From Neoscytalidium dimidiatum (Eukaryota; Ascomycota; Dothideomycetes; Botryosphaeriales; Botryosphaeriaceae), in assembly GCA_037367355.1 (NCBI GenBank), contig CM074697.1:124001-188000 (forward strand): a stretch of DNA of 64,000 nucleotides. The letters run 5' to 3'. The notes below the pieces were generated by a model. It did not search any database. It had not been told where the DNA came from and worked only from the letters and a program-made list of their open reading frames with translations. The position numbers and the translations under genes are program-made. Shown piece after piece: positions 25,101-35,832 of this stretch; the first letter of the stretch is position 1; every line of letters starts with the position of its first letter.

Positions 25101-25412
25101 ACCTCGAGGGGCTGTTGTTTCTTTTCCTTTGACAGCATACTTCTTTGGATCCTTCGGGTCGGAGCCAAACAAGCCGGGCGTGGCAGCTCTGATCTTGTCG
25201 CTTCCCTTCGACTTATCTGAGCTGTGGGTGCTGATGCTGGCTGCAAAGGATCCTCGACGATTGGATGACGCCCCGCGGAGTGGGAGATTCCAGCCTGATT
25301 CTGACGGAGGCCTAGCCAACTCATCCGCGAAGTCCTTTGCCTCTTTTTTCTTTTCGGTCTTCTCAATGTTTTTCTTGATAGCCTTCCGGCTTGTCGCGCC
25401 TCGTCCAGACAT
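22196..25412 (-). CDS. Large conserved fungal protein of unknown function (possibly DUF8004)
   Basis: Three exons (25412-24906, 24855-23322, 23142-22196) give 995 aa. The N-terminus is basic and disordered (MSGRGATSRKAIKKNIEKTEKKK). A folded core covers roughly residues 170-680: DTDMYMPSGDCLVYFSED at its start, then HEIWFPAPSYIKTP, RHHVATRNFLALLYDKPIVG, WSEKLDVGWDQGYLESFVHAVGM and FPELWHLPNVVANSP. A second folded part starts NDLRDEFLEYEKSVAADL and ends near LAPLRWDGG. The C-terminus is disordered with a coiled-coil stretch, a poly-Gly run coded by GCC repeats (near 22450) and SPLRSPPGS. No signal peptide or membrane helix is seen. The core looks like a domain shared by many Pezizomycotina proteins that I recall as DUF8004; this name is uncertain and the function unknown. 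Confidence 0.8.
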
Positions 25413-27179
25413 TGCCGCAGAAAGTTTCGAGTTTCGACCCCTGATTCAACTTTCTGCCCCCAACCCTCGACACAGCCTGGTCACGCGGCAAGTGAAATTC
25501 AAGCTGCGAAAGAAACAGTGGAACGGGGCTTGATGGCTCGAGTGTCGGCTGACAGCGGCGCAGTCTTATCAGCTCGAGCGATGATCGTCGGTGGGGCCAA
25601 GAAGAGGACGCATTGGCAAAGATGTCTGAGAGCGGAAGTAGGAAGTGCAAAGGCGGTGATTTGACAGTAGGGTCCGGGGGCAGATCACATATATTCTCAG
25701 TGGCCAAGACTTAGTGCTGAAGATCCACGTTGCGCGCCGCGCGTGGTTCGGGGGCCAGGGATGTAGGGAATCAATCTGGTTCCCGGAAGCAGCCCGAGAG
25801 GACGGATGGCAATATAGAGGCTTGCTTATGCGATAGCTGTGCAGGCAGCAGAGGCAGTGGCTGGCTCGGCTTGCGGCTGGTCGGAATGACGACGCGTTCG
25901 GGCTGACGAGCAGCAGAGGGCCGAGGGGGAGAGTAAATGGGCAATCTCAGTCTTATTACTGACAGCGCTGGGCAGAGGTTAAATTGTGACAGTCGAGTCA
26001 CGGCAGGACCTGATCGGGAGACAGACGGGCAGGGCGGAGGGCGCTGGCTAGCAGCACAAGGCTGAAACAAGTCCGGGGAACCAAGACCCGTCGGGCGATC
26101 AGGCAAGTCAGGGAGGAAAAGAGGGAAAGATGGACGGCGATCGACTTCCTGTGAAGAAGACTGGGCAAGGCTGGAGAGGGCGAGTGGAGCAGTGGGTATA
26201 TGAGGCCGCGAAGTCCCTTGCGTGGCGCTATTCTCGCAGCTCAACGTTCCACCAAAGCAATACCCATGCATTGGCCCAATATACGTGCGCGAGTGATAAA
26301 GCGGAGCGGGCGCGCAGAGGGCACCAACGCGGGCCAGAGGCATGCGGCGCAGTCCAGGCACAGGCTCATCCATGCTGGGGGGGCGAGTCGGGACGCGGCA
26401 AAGTAAGTCAGCGCAGGGTCAGTGGGTTGCTGGGTCTGCTGGGCTGGTGGGCGCGCTGGGCAAAGACCGCCTGCGGGCGCTGAGTGGTCGCGATAAGGCA
26501 GCTCCCCGGATGGGCATGGTGTCGTGCTCTCGCCTCCGCCCGACGCCGGCAACCAGCGACCAAAGGGGCATGCTCCGCGGCGCCCTCGTCTTCGCTGCGG
26601 CTTCTAGCAGCTCGCGCCCGTTGGGTCGGAGCGGTTCGGCGTGCGCCGCGGTCGGTTGTCTAGCAGCAACACAGTGGCGTTCATATAACACCGTGCTGTG
26701 GCCCGGCAGTCGCAAATTGTGGTGATTGCGATTCCGCCAGCCGGATCCTCCGTTTCGTCGCATCCACGTCGGCTCGGGTGATGGCGGGGCGACGCGTGCC
26801 GCGCTGTTTCAGCGCGCGTCAACGCACGGCGGATAGGAGGCAAGAGGCAGGAGGCGTCGAGCTGATGGGAAGGTGACAGGCTTCAGGCATCTGTGCCTCT
26901 TTGTGCGATGCGACGGCGGCCCTGCGTCAGCCGGCCAAAGAGGTCGAACACGGCGTTCTCCAGACGGGCCTGAGTCGAGTCGAGGCGGCGCGGCCATGGC
27001 GCTGCGATCGAGGCATGACTTGCGGCGCCCGTTCTGTCGGGAAAAAGCAACGTCGGGTTGCCGATGGAGAGAGGATGCGAGCGACGGGCTAATGAAGTGG
27101 TGACAGGCGTTGCAGCAGCGTGCGATGCAGCTCGCTGGGCCTTTGGACCTCTGGGCCGGCCTGCTCTGTCGCTGCCTGA

Positions 27180-27218
<39 letters not shown>

Positions 27219-27688
27219 GGACGCTCCCCGCCAGTCAACGCTCGCGCAGACTCGCTTCCGCCCCCGCGACCAGCTGTTCGCCAGCCTCCTCCCAGCCTTC
27301 TCGCAGCCCGCCCGCCCAGTTTGCCCGCGCTGCACAAATCTTGGTCAGGACGCTGCTGGCAGCCTCTTATTAGTGCTACGTCACCAACCTGCGCGATACA
27401 AAGCTTCTTCTCTCCGTCCCTCTGCGTTCCTGTCGGCCGTGCCCCGAACTACAGCTTGCCAGCTCCACCAGCACGAGGCTCCTCCCAGGTGCATCCCCAC
27501 AGCCAGCAAACACGCTGCAGCCCGATCGCGCGTCCATGCATTGAGCATATAAACACTCGTCACCCCCGACCAATTCGCCTGCCCTTGCCCTGTTTGCTGC
27601 CGTCCGCCGTTCGCCGTCTCGTCCGACTCAGCGCTCACCGTCAACCCCGCCCCCGCCTGTTGATCGTTGATCGCCAGCACAAGCCGCC
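25413..27688. other. Long divergent intergenic region, 2.3 kb
   Basis: Separates the divergent orphan (minus) and MARVEL (plus) genes, so it holds both promoters and probably long 5' UTRs. It is GC-rich with open frames on both strands but no domain. The last 150 bp before 27689 are C- and CT-rich, as in many fungal core promoters. A TGCC tetranucleotide repeat sits at 27181-27218. Confidence 0.5.
27181..27218. repeat. TGCC tetranucleotide microsatellite
   Basis: About nine uninterrupted copies of TGCC, about 470 bp upstream of the MARVEL gene start. It is probably polymorphic in length. Confidence 0.9.
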
Positions 27689-28371
27689 ATGATCTCCGGC
27701 TTTCTTTTCATCAGCGTCCGGATCTTCCAGATCCTCACCCTCATTCCCACCCTGGGCATGCTGGCCTGGTTCGTCCACGGCTATGTCTCCCAGAACACCC
27801 TCACCCCGGACTTCATCCTGATCCTGTTCATCGCATCTGTGCTGGGTGCCGCATGGGCCATCGCGACGCTGTTCGCATATGCGCGCGCCCGTCACTCCGC
27901 GCTCTTCGTCGCCCTTGTTGACCTGGGATTCGTCGGACTCTTCATCGCCGCCGTCTACGAGCTGCGCGGAATTGCCGGCGCCAACTGCGTGCGCTTCGAG
28001 AATGATCCCTACTATGCCACTCTTGGCGTTGTGGGCTACTTCGGCATCCAGCTCAACAGCGAATGGTCTCTGCATGCGAACAAGACTTGCGCCATGCTCA
28101 AGGCCTGCTTCGCGTTCGGCATCATGAACTGCATCTTCTTCTTCGTTACCTTCGTAAGTTTTTCCCGCTTTGCCCAACCGATGGCCAAGATACTGAACTC
28201 GGCGTCCAGCTTCTTGCTCTGTTGGTTCACCGCCACCACCATGAGGACCGCGTGGTCGTGAAGCGCACCACCCACGTTTCCCGCCACAGTCACCGCCCCA
28301 GAAGCAGGGACTACGGCTACTCGAACAGCCCGCGTCGTTCTCACCACAGCTCCCGCAGGTACTACGTCTGA
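27689..28371 (+). CDS. MARVEL-domain membrane protein with basic/His-rich tail
   Basis: Two exons (27689-28153, 28210-28371) give 208 aa. Four hydrophobic helices at about 5-30, 40-65, 70-95 and 125-165 match the MARVEL fold (PF01284), as in yeast Nce102/Fhn1 relatives. The conserved features include the short loop ELRGIAGANC, and the second exon continues the last helix (LLALLV) before a cytosolic tail. The tail of about 50 residues is unusually rich in His, Arg and Ser (HRHHHEDRV, RHSHRPRSR, SSRRYYV). MARVEL proteins organise plasma-membrane domains such as eisosomes or act in vesicle traffic. Which of these applies here is not decided by sequence. Confidence 0.88.
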
Positions 28372-29336
28372 GACGACTCTTTCTTTCCGGGACAAAATTT
28401 GGGGTACTCGGCGCTGGCGGCTTTTTGTGATGCGAGCGATAGCATCTCTTGCGACGACGTAGATGGATTTGGAGCTTCGATGACTGCTAGGTGCGATAAG
28501 AATGTACAGACGACCACGATCGCCGGCGGAAGTTCGAGAAACATCGGCTCTACGCTTCCCTTTTATTTTTCCTTTTCACGAGGCACGATGACGACTTGGC
28601 CATACGACCTTTAAATATACCCAGTAATGTAGATAGCCGAAGACTGTCCTTACCTTTTCCAGACAGCTATGATGAAGCTACGAAACTTTCACATGCAGCC
28701 AATTCTCTGGCATGCTTTTCCTGAGTTCCTCCGGAAACGGGCTTGTCAAATGCCTTCCGCGGCGGCAAGACGTATCCGAGACGACAAGACTGATCAATGA
28801 TTTGTGTTCTTCTTCACTCTGGAATTCGCAATAGCATTTCAATAATCGCATTTCTATCGTCTGCAGCGCTGCGAAATCCTGTCTTGTACTCCATGATAAG
28901 CTCCAGAATGCAGGCAACGTCTGATTTTTCACCTACTCCAAGCGACGTCGAGACTTTACGCGAGGTTCCCCAGAGGCGGAATCTAGCGAGAAACGACATC
29001 ATGATGGAAAATCAGGAACCGATGAGGAATCGCCCGCAGCTCGTTGGCTCGGAGGGCCGGCCGGAGCGGCGCGATCCATGCCCGTCATCAGTGATCGTCG
29101 TTCACATGCCAGCGCTCAGGCCATTTCTCAACGCAAATGATGACGAAAGTACAGGCTCATGCCTCTGCCCAGCGACTTGAAAGGGATCTATTGCCAACAA
29201 GACCTTCCTCAAGTTCAACAAGTCCCCCTCTCGAACATTCAATAACCTCTGCTCTCGTCCACCCCACCTTCTCCTCATCTTGATATTACAGTCTGGGCTC
29301 CCATTTTGCACATAAACTGTCAATATAACCGCAACC
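28372..29336. other. Intergenic, 965 bp
   Basis: Carries the 3' UTR of the MARVEL gene and the promoter of the caleosin gene. Overlapping minus-strand frames at 28678-29002 were judged non-coding. The last 60 bp before 29337 are AT-rich. Confidence 0.5.
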
Positions 29337-30535
29337 ATGCCCAAGAAATCCAGCTCCCAGCAATACAACCGCGCCACAGCTAACAGAATGGAGCATTCAT
29401 CCAAGATTAACACCGAGGAATCCTACGCCGACGTCGCCGGGCATCCTCCGCCCCACGGCATCCCCTCTCCGCCCCATAGCACCATCGACGATGACAAGGA
29501 GCGTCTCCAGCAACAAGGACACGAGCTAGTCGGCCGTGCCATCGAAGCCTACCCGCCCGGCAAGCCCTACTCGACAGGAATCGACGAGGTGCCCGTCACC
29601 CTTGAGCGGAGGCCGTACATCCCGGGCGAAAATGACCCGCTGCTGGATCCGGGCACCGCCCGCGCCACCATCGCTGCGAGCAACGAAGCTCCGAACGGCA
29701 CCGTCGAGGGCGGATGGGCAAGGAACCACCAAAACCGAACCGTAAGCCCGACCTCCAACCACCGCCGCAACACCTCCGCCCACGCACACCTCACTCACTG
29801 ACCCACCCCGCCGCACAGGTCGTCCAACAGCACGTCGCCTACTGGGACACCGACAACGACTCCATCATCTGGCCGCGCGACACCTACGCCGGCTGCCGCC
29901 GCTGGGGCTGGTCGCCGCCGCTCGCCCTCCTGACCGCCGTCCTCATCCACGCCAACCTGTCGTACGCGACCGTGCCCGGCATCCTGCCGGACCCCTTCTT
30001 CCGGCTGCACGTCGACCGCATGCACAAGAACAAGCACGGCAGCGGCAGCATGTCGTTCGACAACGAGGGCCGCTTCCGCCCGCAGAGCTTCGAGGACCTG
30101 TTCGCCAAGTACGACGAGGGCGGCAAGGGCGGGCTGGACGTGTGGGACCTGCTGCGCGCGTGGAAGGGCCAGCGTATGGCGTTCGACCTCTTCGGCTGGA
30201 CCGCCGCCTTTCTGGAGTGTAAGGATCCCCCATCTCTCCCTGCTTCAACTCCACCTTCGTTGCGCGACTTCGCCGGTGCTGAGGCCGAAACTGACGAACC
30301 GTGCGCAACAGGGCTCGCGACGTACCTGCTTCTGTGGCCTGAAGACGGCGTCTTGCGCAAGGAGGACGTCAGGCGCGTGTTCGACGGCAGCATCTTCCAG
30401 TTCAAGGCCGACCAGTACGCCGAGAAGCAGCGGACGAGGAGGCAACAGGGAAGGCAGGGCAGGGCAGCGGAGAGGGCGCAGACGAGGAAGGAGGCTGCCG
30501 CTTGGTGGTCGCACTCCGGCCCCAAGGCGGCTTGA
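29337..30535 (+). CDS. Caleosin (lipid-droplet Ca2+-binding peroxygenase family)
   Basis: Three exons (29337-29741, 29819-30218, 30312-30535) give 342 aa. A disordered N-terminus of about 135 residues precedes the caleosin domain. The first heme-ligand His region QQHVAYWD leads into one EF-hand-like loop DTDNDSIIWPRD, then TYAGCRRWGW. A hydrophobic, Pro-containing segment follows (LALLTAVLIHANLSYAT, VPGILPDPFF), then the second His region HKNKHGSGSMSFD and FAKYDEGGKGGLDVWDLL. Caleosins bind Ca2+ and heme, sit on lipid droplets and act as fatty-acid peroxygenases; in fungi they are linked to sporulation and toxin storage. The usual glycine at loop position 6 is Ser here. The C-terminal tail is Arg/Gln-rich. 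Confidence 0.93.
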
Positions 30536-30767
30536 GTCATTCACTTCTGAATAACCTCTCCAAAGTTCGAGGGCTCTCTTTTTGCATGGTGATCTCATGA
30601 ACGGTAATGGAGGGAAAATGTGTGGATTCTTGCTTGAAATTTGTACGGAATGAACATGTAGGCCATGGGGCAAAAAGGCTGCTTCTTTTTCCTTTCATAC
30701 GATTCAGTAAGTTACGAAGAGTTAGCTTGATACTTGCTTAAGAACCAGTTAATAAGTCATTACATCT

Positions 30768-31142
30768 TCAAAGCGCATGCCAATGCACCTTACCATTAGC
30801 GTGGTGGACGAGGCGCGGCGGAGAGGCACTCCCGTCAGTGAACATCGCTTGAATGCCATCTTCTTTACGAGAGATCGAGTGCTTTTTGGCGAACTCGATT
30901 GCCTCACGGTTATTGTCTTCTACGGAAATGCGGCCGGCGAACTTGCCAATGGGAGGGAGGTCGCCGATAGGAGTGTCGTCGAATTCGAGACCGTCGATGG
31001 CCGCAGGGCTGGATATTGCCTCAGGCTGGCGTGGCAGCGTCGACTGATGTTGCTCTGAGCCGTTTGAATCAGCCCCCGTATGAAAAACACCAACAAAACT
31101 GCGAGACTGATCGCCAAAAGATTCCATGCTAGTTTTCGTCAT
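30768..31142 (-). pseudogene. Truncated RNase H-like paralogue
   Basis: An intact 124-codon frame whose C-terminal half resembles the N-terminal part of the RNase H-like protein at 20234-21361. KFAGRISVEDNNREAIEFAKKH and MFTDGSASP align with KFAARIHTKKRSAAQEFAIKY and IFGDGSASG of the longer protein. It stops about 16 residues after the first catalytic aspartate (DGSAS); the Glu, second Asp and PGH...NELAD parts are missing. A possible splice donor (GTAAGG) follows the homology, but I find no RNase H-like exon in the 230 bp before the caleosin gene. It is either a decayed copy or a short gene that keeps only the N-terminal region. Confidence 0.6.
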
Positions 31143-32903
31143 GAATTTGGTTCAGTAGTGCGGAGCGCGGGCGTGTCATACGGGCGAATGGGGAACGTAA
31201 TTTGACCTTGGAAGGTATGTAGAGATTTTGATGTAACGCAGCCTTGGTGAGGTTCTACAGCCGAATGCTTTTATTGGGAATATCTGGGGGTGAGCGGTTG
31301 TTTTGGCCTCTCGTTGATAAACGGGAGAAAGTTTTAGGACGCAGACACGAACAGACCAAGGCAGTGAGAGCGGTGCCCCTCGGCCATTGGACCTGTCACC
31401 ATTCCGGATGATGTTCTCTTAAAATCGAGCCTTTTTGAAAATGGGCGAGGTGTTATAATCTTGGACATCAACTATTTCATTTGTAACCCGAAGAAGATGC
31501 CAAGCGTCGGGACGTCCGTTTATCACGAGCAGCACTTCAACATTCTAGGCACCAACGGCACGATAATCGCACTATAGTATATCAAATATTCAATATATAT
31601 CTCTGTTTCCAGCGGGGAGGGTTTTCCAATACAATAGAATCAATACCGTCTTCACATCAAAAACTGCTCAGCGCTGCCGACTCTTCAAATGATGTACCAG
31701 ATGGAGTAAGGCTCAGCCCTGAGCCACGAATATTTTTGATAAGCGAGGAAGACTTCGAAAAGAGAATGGAGGCGAAAAAAGAGTAGCTACCCACTTTAGC
31801 GGGATTCAAACGCGAGGTCGAGCTCTCAAAGTGGCAGCCCAGAAGATTACCAGCCCATGGACAGACGTCAGGCGTAGCTGGAGTACATTCCGCCTTGACT
31901 TCGTTCGCTATGGTGCACTAATTGAGGTACACTAATTGAGCCCCGTCCTGGGATCTGTAGCTTTGTGGCTGACAGTTTGACTTACTAGGGCCCCTTATAT
32001 ACCTAGATCCTGTGAAATGCTCAACTTTGAGTCGCCGCCGCCAAATCGCACCCCGGACTTTCGCACGGGCACTATAACACACCTCGCGCCATTCAGGCCC
32101 GAAACAAGAGCGCATATATACGCTTTTAATAATTTAGATCAGAAGCTATTATGATCCATGGGAGCTTCTCTGAGCTTAACGTCCCACCAATATAATTACT
32201 GGTCTGGCGAACTGCATCACCACGTCCTGCTCACCAAATGATCAAGCCGAATGGTCAGATAATGAAAAGGATATTAATGAATAGTAGCATCTTCGCACTG
32301 CTGGCGACGCGCATCCCCTCTCACTCTGTTCTTTGCTCAGCCGCTACTCAGAAGTGTTACGGGAGCCTCCTCCACTTCATCATTACATGTAAAAGTGTTA
32401 ACATCTCTCCTCAACGGCTGTGAAACATTCCGCATTGCTCACATTCAGATGCGATTGCATCGAATTTGAATGCATAAGCAGCACGAACGAGCCTTCCCTC
32501 CGCCTAAGGGTTCGCAGAGCGGGTCTATGGCGCGAGCGGTGCGGCTGGCAACTGTGTGCAGTTGACCGGCTGGCCCTCACCGCCTTCCCCTCCTGGGTTG
32601 AAGGGGGAAATTTTTCCGAAAAGTGTTTTTATAGACTTGGCCGGTCGACTTTTTTGTTGTCTTATACAAGTCGCGTCAGACGGTCTTTAATTTTGTATTG
32701 ATTCTATCCGCACATTCCGTTCTCGTTCAAAATAAGGCTCTCTTCGTTTCTCTTTTCCACAGATGGGTTCGGCGAAGGTGCTTAGGTGAAACTTTGATAG
32801 GAGCCAACGTGGTTCCAAATATCAAACTCTCTTACACCCAAGGCATAGACGCCTCTCCGTTCATATCTCATCCTCCTCTCCCTCCTCCTCCTCCTCCTCC
32901 TCC
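31143..32903. other. Intergenic, 1.8 kb
   Basis: The part 31400-32460 is AT-richer than the surroundings and holds an imperfect 14-nt tandem duplication. A degenerate tRNA-like box near 31800 was considered and rejected. The stretch just below the reductase stop codon (32879-32905) is a CTC/CCT repeat within its 3' UTR. No gene is supported. Confidence 0.5.
31913..31940. repeat. 14-nt tandem duplication
   Basis: GTGCACTAATTGAG is followed directly by GTACACTAATTGAG, differing at one base (G/A). The function is unknown; it could be a small target-site-like footprint or chance. Confidence 0.75.
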
Positions 32904-33532
32904 TTAAACCCCCCTCGCCTCCTCCCCCGCCCACGCCCTCCGAATGACCTCCCTGATAGCCTCCCTCTCCACCGGCCGCGGATTCCAATACGGATTGCTC
33001 ACCGCAATGTCCGCGGCCTTGTCCACGTCCTCCTCGCGCATCCCGAAATCCCTCAGCGCCCTCTTCACGCCCAACCGGCCCAGCAGCGCGTTCAGGCCCC
33101 TGACCGGATCGCCGCTGCCCCCGCCGCCCGGCAGCGCGTCGGCCAGCCGGCGCAGCGTCTCGGCGGGCAGGGCGGGCGCGTTGTACGCGAGGGCGTGCGG
33201 CAGGACGATGGTGTGGGTCTCGGCGTGGGGCAGGCCGAAGGAGCCGCCGAGCGTGTGGCACAGCTTGTGGTGCAGGGCCATGCCGACGCTGCCGAGGCAG
33301 GTGCCGCACAGCCAGGCGCCGTACTGGGCGGCGCTGCGGGCGGCCGCGGACGCCGGGTCGGCGACGATGGTCGGGAGGGCGGTGGCGAGCGCTTTGGTGC
33401 CTTCGAGGGCGAGGAGCGTGATGATGGGGTTGGTGTTGCGGGCGTAGAGGGCTTCGACTGTGTGCGCGCGTTAATTGCTGCTGCTGTTGTTGTTGTTGTT
33501 GCGGAGAGGGTGGGAGGGAAAAAGGAGATGGG

Positions 33533-33601
<69 letters not shown>

Positions 33602-34141
33602 CCTACCCGCATGCGCAATCGCGTTCACCCCGCTCGTCGCGCTCAGCCCCGCCGGCAGCGTCATGGTCAGGTCGACGTCGTAGATGACGGTGCCCGGCAG
33701 GATCTTGGGGTCGCTCCGCGTCGTCTTCCGGCCGTCCGCGGTCTCGCCCAGGATGGGCGTCATCTCGCTGCCGGCATAGGTGGTCGGGACGCAGACGTGC
33801 GGCAGGCCCGTCCGGATCGCGATGGCCTTGCCCAGGCCGATGGTGCTGCCGCCGCCGATGGACACGACGCCGTCGGCCTTGTTGTCGCGCGCGAAGGCCA
33901 GCGCGGCGTCCGTGACGTGCGTCGGCGTGTGCATGGTCGCGTCGGTGAAGACGCCGGCGGCTCGCACATTGCTCGAGGCGAGAGAGGCGCGGAGGGATTC
34001 GGCCTGCGAGGCCTGCTGCGGCGTGCTGAGTAGTAGCGGCGACGAGACGTTCAGGCGCGCGAGTTCGGTGGGGAGCTTGCTCAGCGTGCCGGCGCCGAAG
34101 ACGACGCGGCCCGGGTTGGCGTTGTACTCGAAGGGTTCCAT
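32904..34141 (-). CDS. Iron-type alcohol dehydrogenase, maleylacetate reductase-like
   Basis: Two exons (34141-33607, 33457-32904) give 362 aa, the usual size of maleylacetate reductase. The N-terminal NAD(P)-binding part has FGAGTLSKLP and the glycine motif SIGGGSTIGLGKAIA, followed by PTTYAGSEMTPI. The metal-binding helical part has NAIAHAVEALYA and LPHAETHTIVLPHA. Maleylacetate reductase turns maleylacetate into 3-oxoadipate at the end of the hydroxyquinol and resorcinol pathways of aromatic breakdown. No hydroxyquinol dioxygenase or hydroxylase gene lies nearby, so the pathway role is from family only. The single intron (33606-33458) contains a long GA microsatellite and a TTG repeat. Confidence 0.9.
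33535..33596. repeat. GA dinucleotide microsatellite inside an intron
   Basis: About 31 copies of GA, running nearly from the splice donor of the reductase intron (minus strand reads CT repeats). A TTG/TGC run follows at about 33476-33501. Together they make up most of the intron. Confidence 0.95.
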
Positions 34142-35832
34142 GTTAGTAGCAGTGACGATGGAGGCGAAGGATTAGTTGCTGCCATTGTCGAGGGATGCGG
34201 GGTGGTGGTGTAGTTTTGTAGACGGCTCTTAGAGGCGGATGCAGCTTTTCCGGCGGAGGAGTGTTTAGGGCGGGGGGTTGGGTGATGACGATGGAGGGGT
34301 ACGCGGATTGTCGTCGGGAGTGCATGTGGGGAAGCCTTTTTCTCCCCCGCCGATACCCGCCTGCACCACCCCTTACCCACCTGTATTGAGCGCACGAAAT
34401 CAGCCCCATGGAAGCCCCTGGCGAATCAATGCTAGGTCTTCAGCGCACTAAGCGCATGTTCATAGAAGTAAAGCGAGGTTCGCGTGACTTAATAGAATCT
34501 TTCCAGTTTCTACTCAAGCAGATTGTCTACATTGTGCGTTTTACGTCTCCGCTAGTGAAGGCATTGGCTATTCTGTGTGCGCTTGATTTATGTCTCGTAG
34601 AAGAGAGGAGATGAATAATAGTTCATTCTCGTCTATTACCGTTGGCCCCCTTGCGTCGGATGGGGGTGGGTGGGTAACAGGGTAGAAGAGGGCACCCACC
34701 AGCGAGGGGTCCACGTCCCCGCTGTCTCGGCTGCCGCGTGCAGCTCTCTTTGGACTTCGATTGATATGCTAATGCTGACATAACCCCATGCTGTGTTTTC
34801 CAATAGAGATGCTTGCGAAATGCTTGGTAAAATTTTCTCAGCAGCGATCAGCAAAGAAGTCCATGCTCTCATCTGCTTGTTCTGATACCTTCGTTCTGGC
34901 TGCATTCTCACGTTCATTGCTGACTCGTCATCAACGTTGCTCAATTGATGAAAGGCGTTCCCTTTGCTGAAATTTGTTTTCGATACCTGTTGTTCTAGGG
35001 CTTTCAATCTGCTGCAACGCTTGAGACATGGTCCAGTTTCTTCAAAACATCATTCTGTTTGGAGCACCTACAAGCGGAATCTCCCGGCTGCTGCTAACTA
35101 CCGTTCGCTTGATCTCCCTCTTCGTTTCACGACTCATCCGCTCTCTCCCCTCTCTGGGCCCTAATCCTTCAAACACGCGGTGGTTTGGTCGCTTTGGCGT
35201 ACGTTTTGCGTGGAAACATTAGGATACCTGAAAGTTGGTTCGCCGCACCTTAGCTCGCAAGGAGCGTTTCAGAATGAAGTGTCCTTGAACGCGCAACGGC
35301 TCCTCCCGTTACCACTTGCTCGGGTTTTCGGACTGACGAGAATTTTGCGTTACCGGAGCCACCTGTCGACACCTCAATGCATGATGATTTCTGACAGTAC
35401 GATTTCCTTTGACAGTGCGGATTGCATGAGTGGTTGTACCTGTGGCATACACGGTTCAGATAAAAAGATTCAACTTTTACGTGTGGTCATTGTCCATCTT
35501 TCTATATAGACGTGGATGATGGGTCATCAGGTTTGAAAGAGAATCAAAAAGCCAATCTCGGAATTCTATTTCCCAAGCAAGAGGTGGTATCCTTAACTCG
35601 TCAACTGAGGAGCGATCGAAAAGAATAAAGAAAGCAGAGCAGTCTATGCCATAAACCATCATTAATACCCTCCCATATGCACCATTTTTCTCGTATCCGT
35701 GGCCCAGCTGTAAACCTTTTTGTTTTGCCGGAGCGCCGGGCGCCCAATTGCCCTTGGTATCAAAGCACGAAACCCACCAGAACGTCGTATCGTACACACT
35801 GCCTCTCCACTCCGGATTAAAGCCCACCCGAC
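34142..35832. other. Intergenic, 1.7 kb
   Basis: Promoter of the reductase (minus) at the left and 3' UTR of the zinc transporter (minus) at the right. No gene, repeat family or RNA is recognised. Confidence 0.5.

Noticed and set aside
28678..29002. Possible small minus-strand gene between MARVEL and caleosin
   Set aside because: Two overlapping frames cannot be joined with convincing splice sites and show no domain.
31790..31870. tRNA-like stretch: minus strand reads CGTTTGAATCCCGC, close to a pol III B box
   Set aside because: T-stem pairs poorly (about three of five pairs), the B box has mismatches, and no acceptor stem or A box fits. At most a degraded relic.
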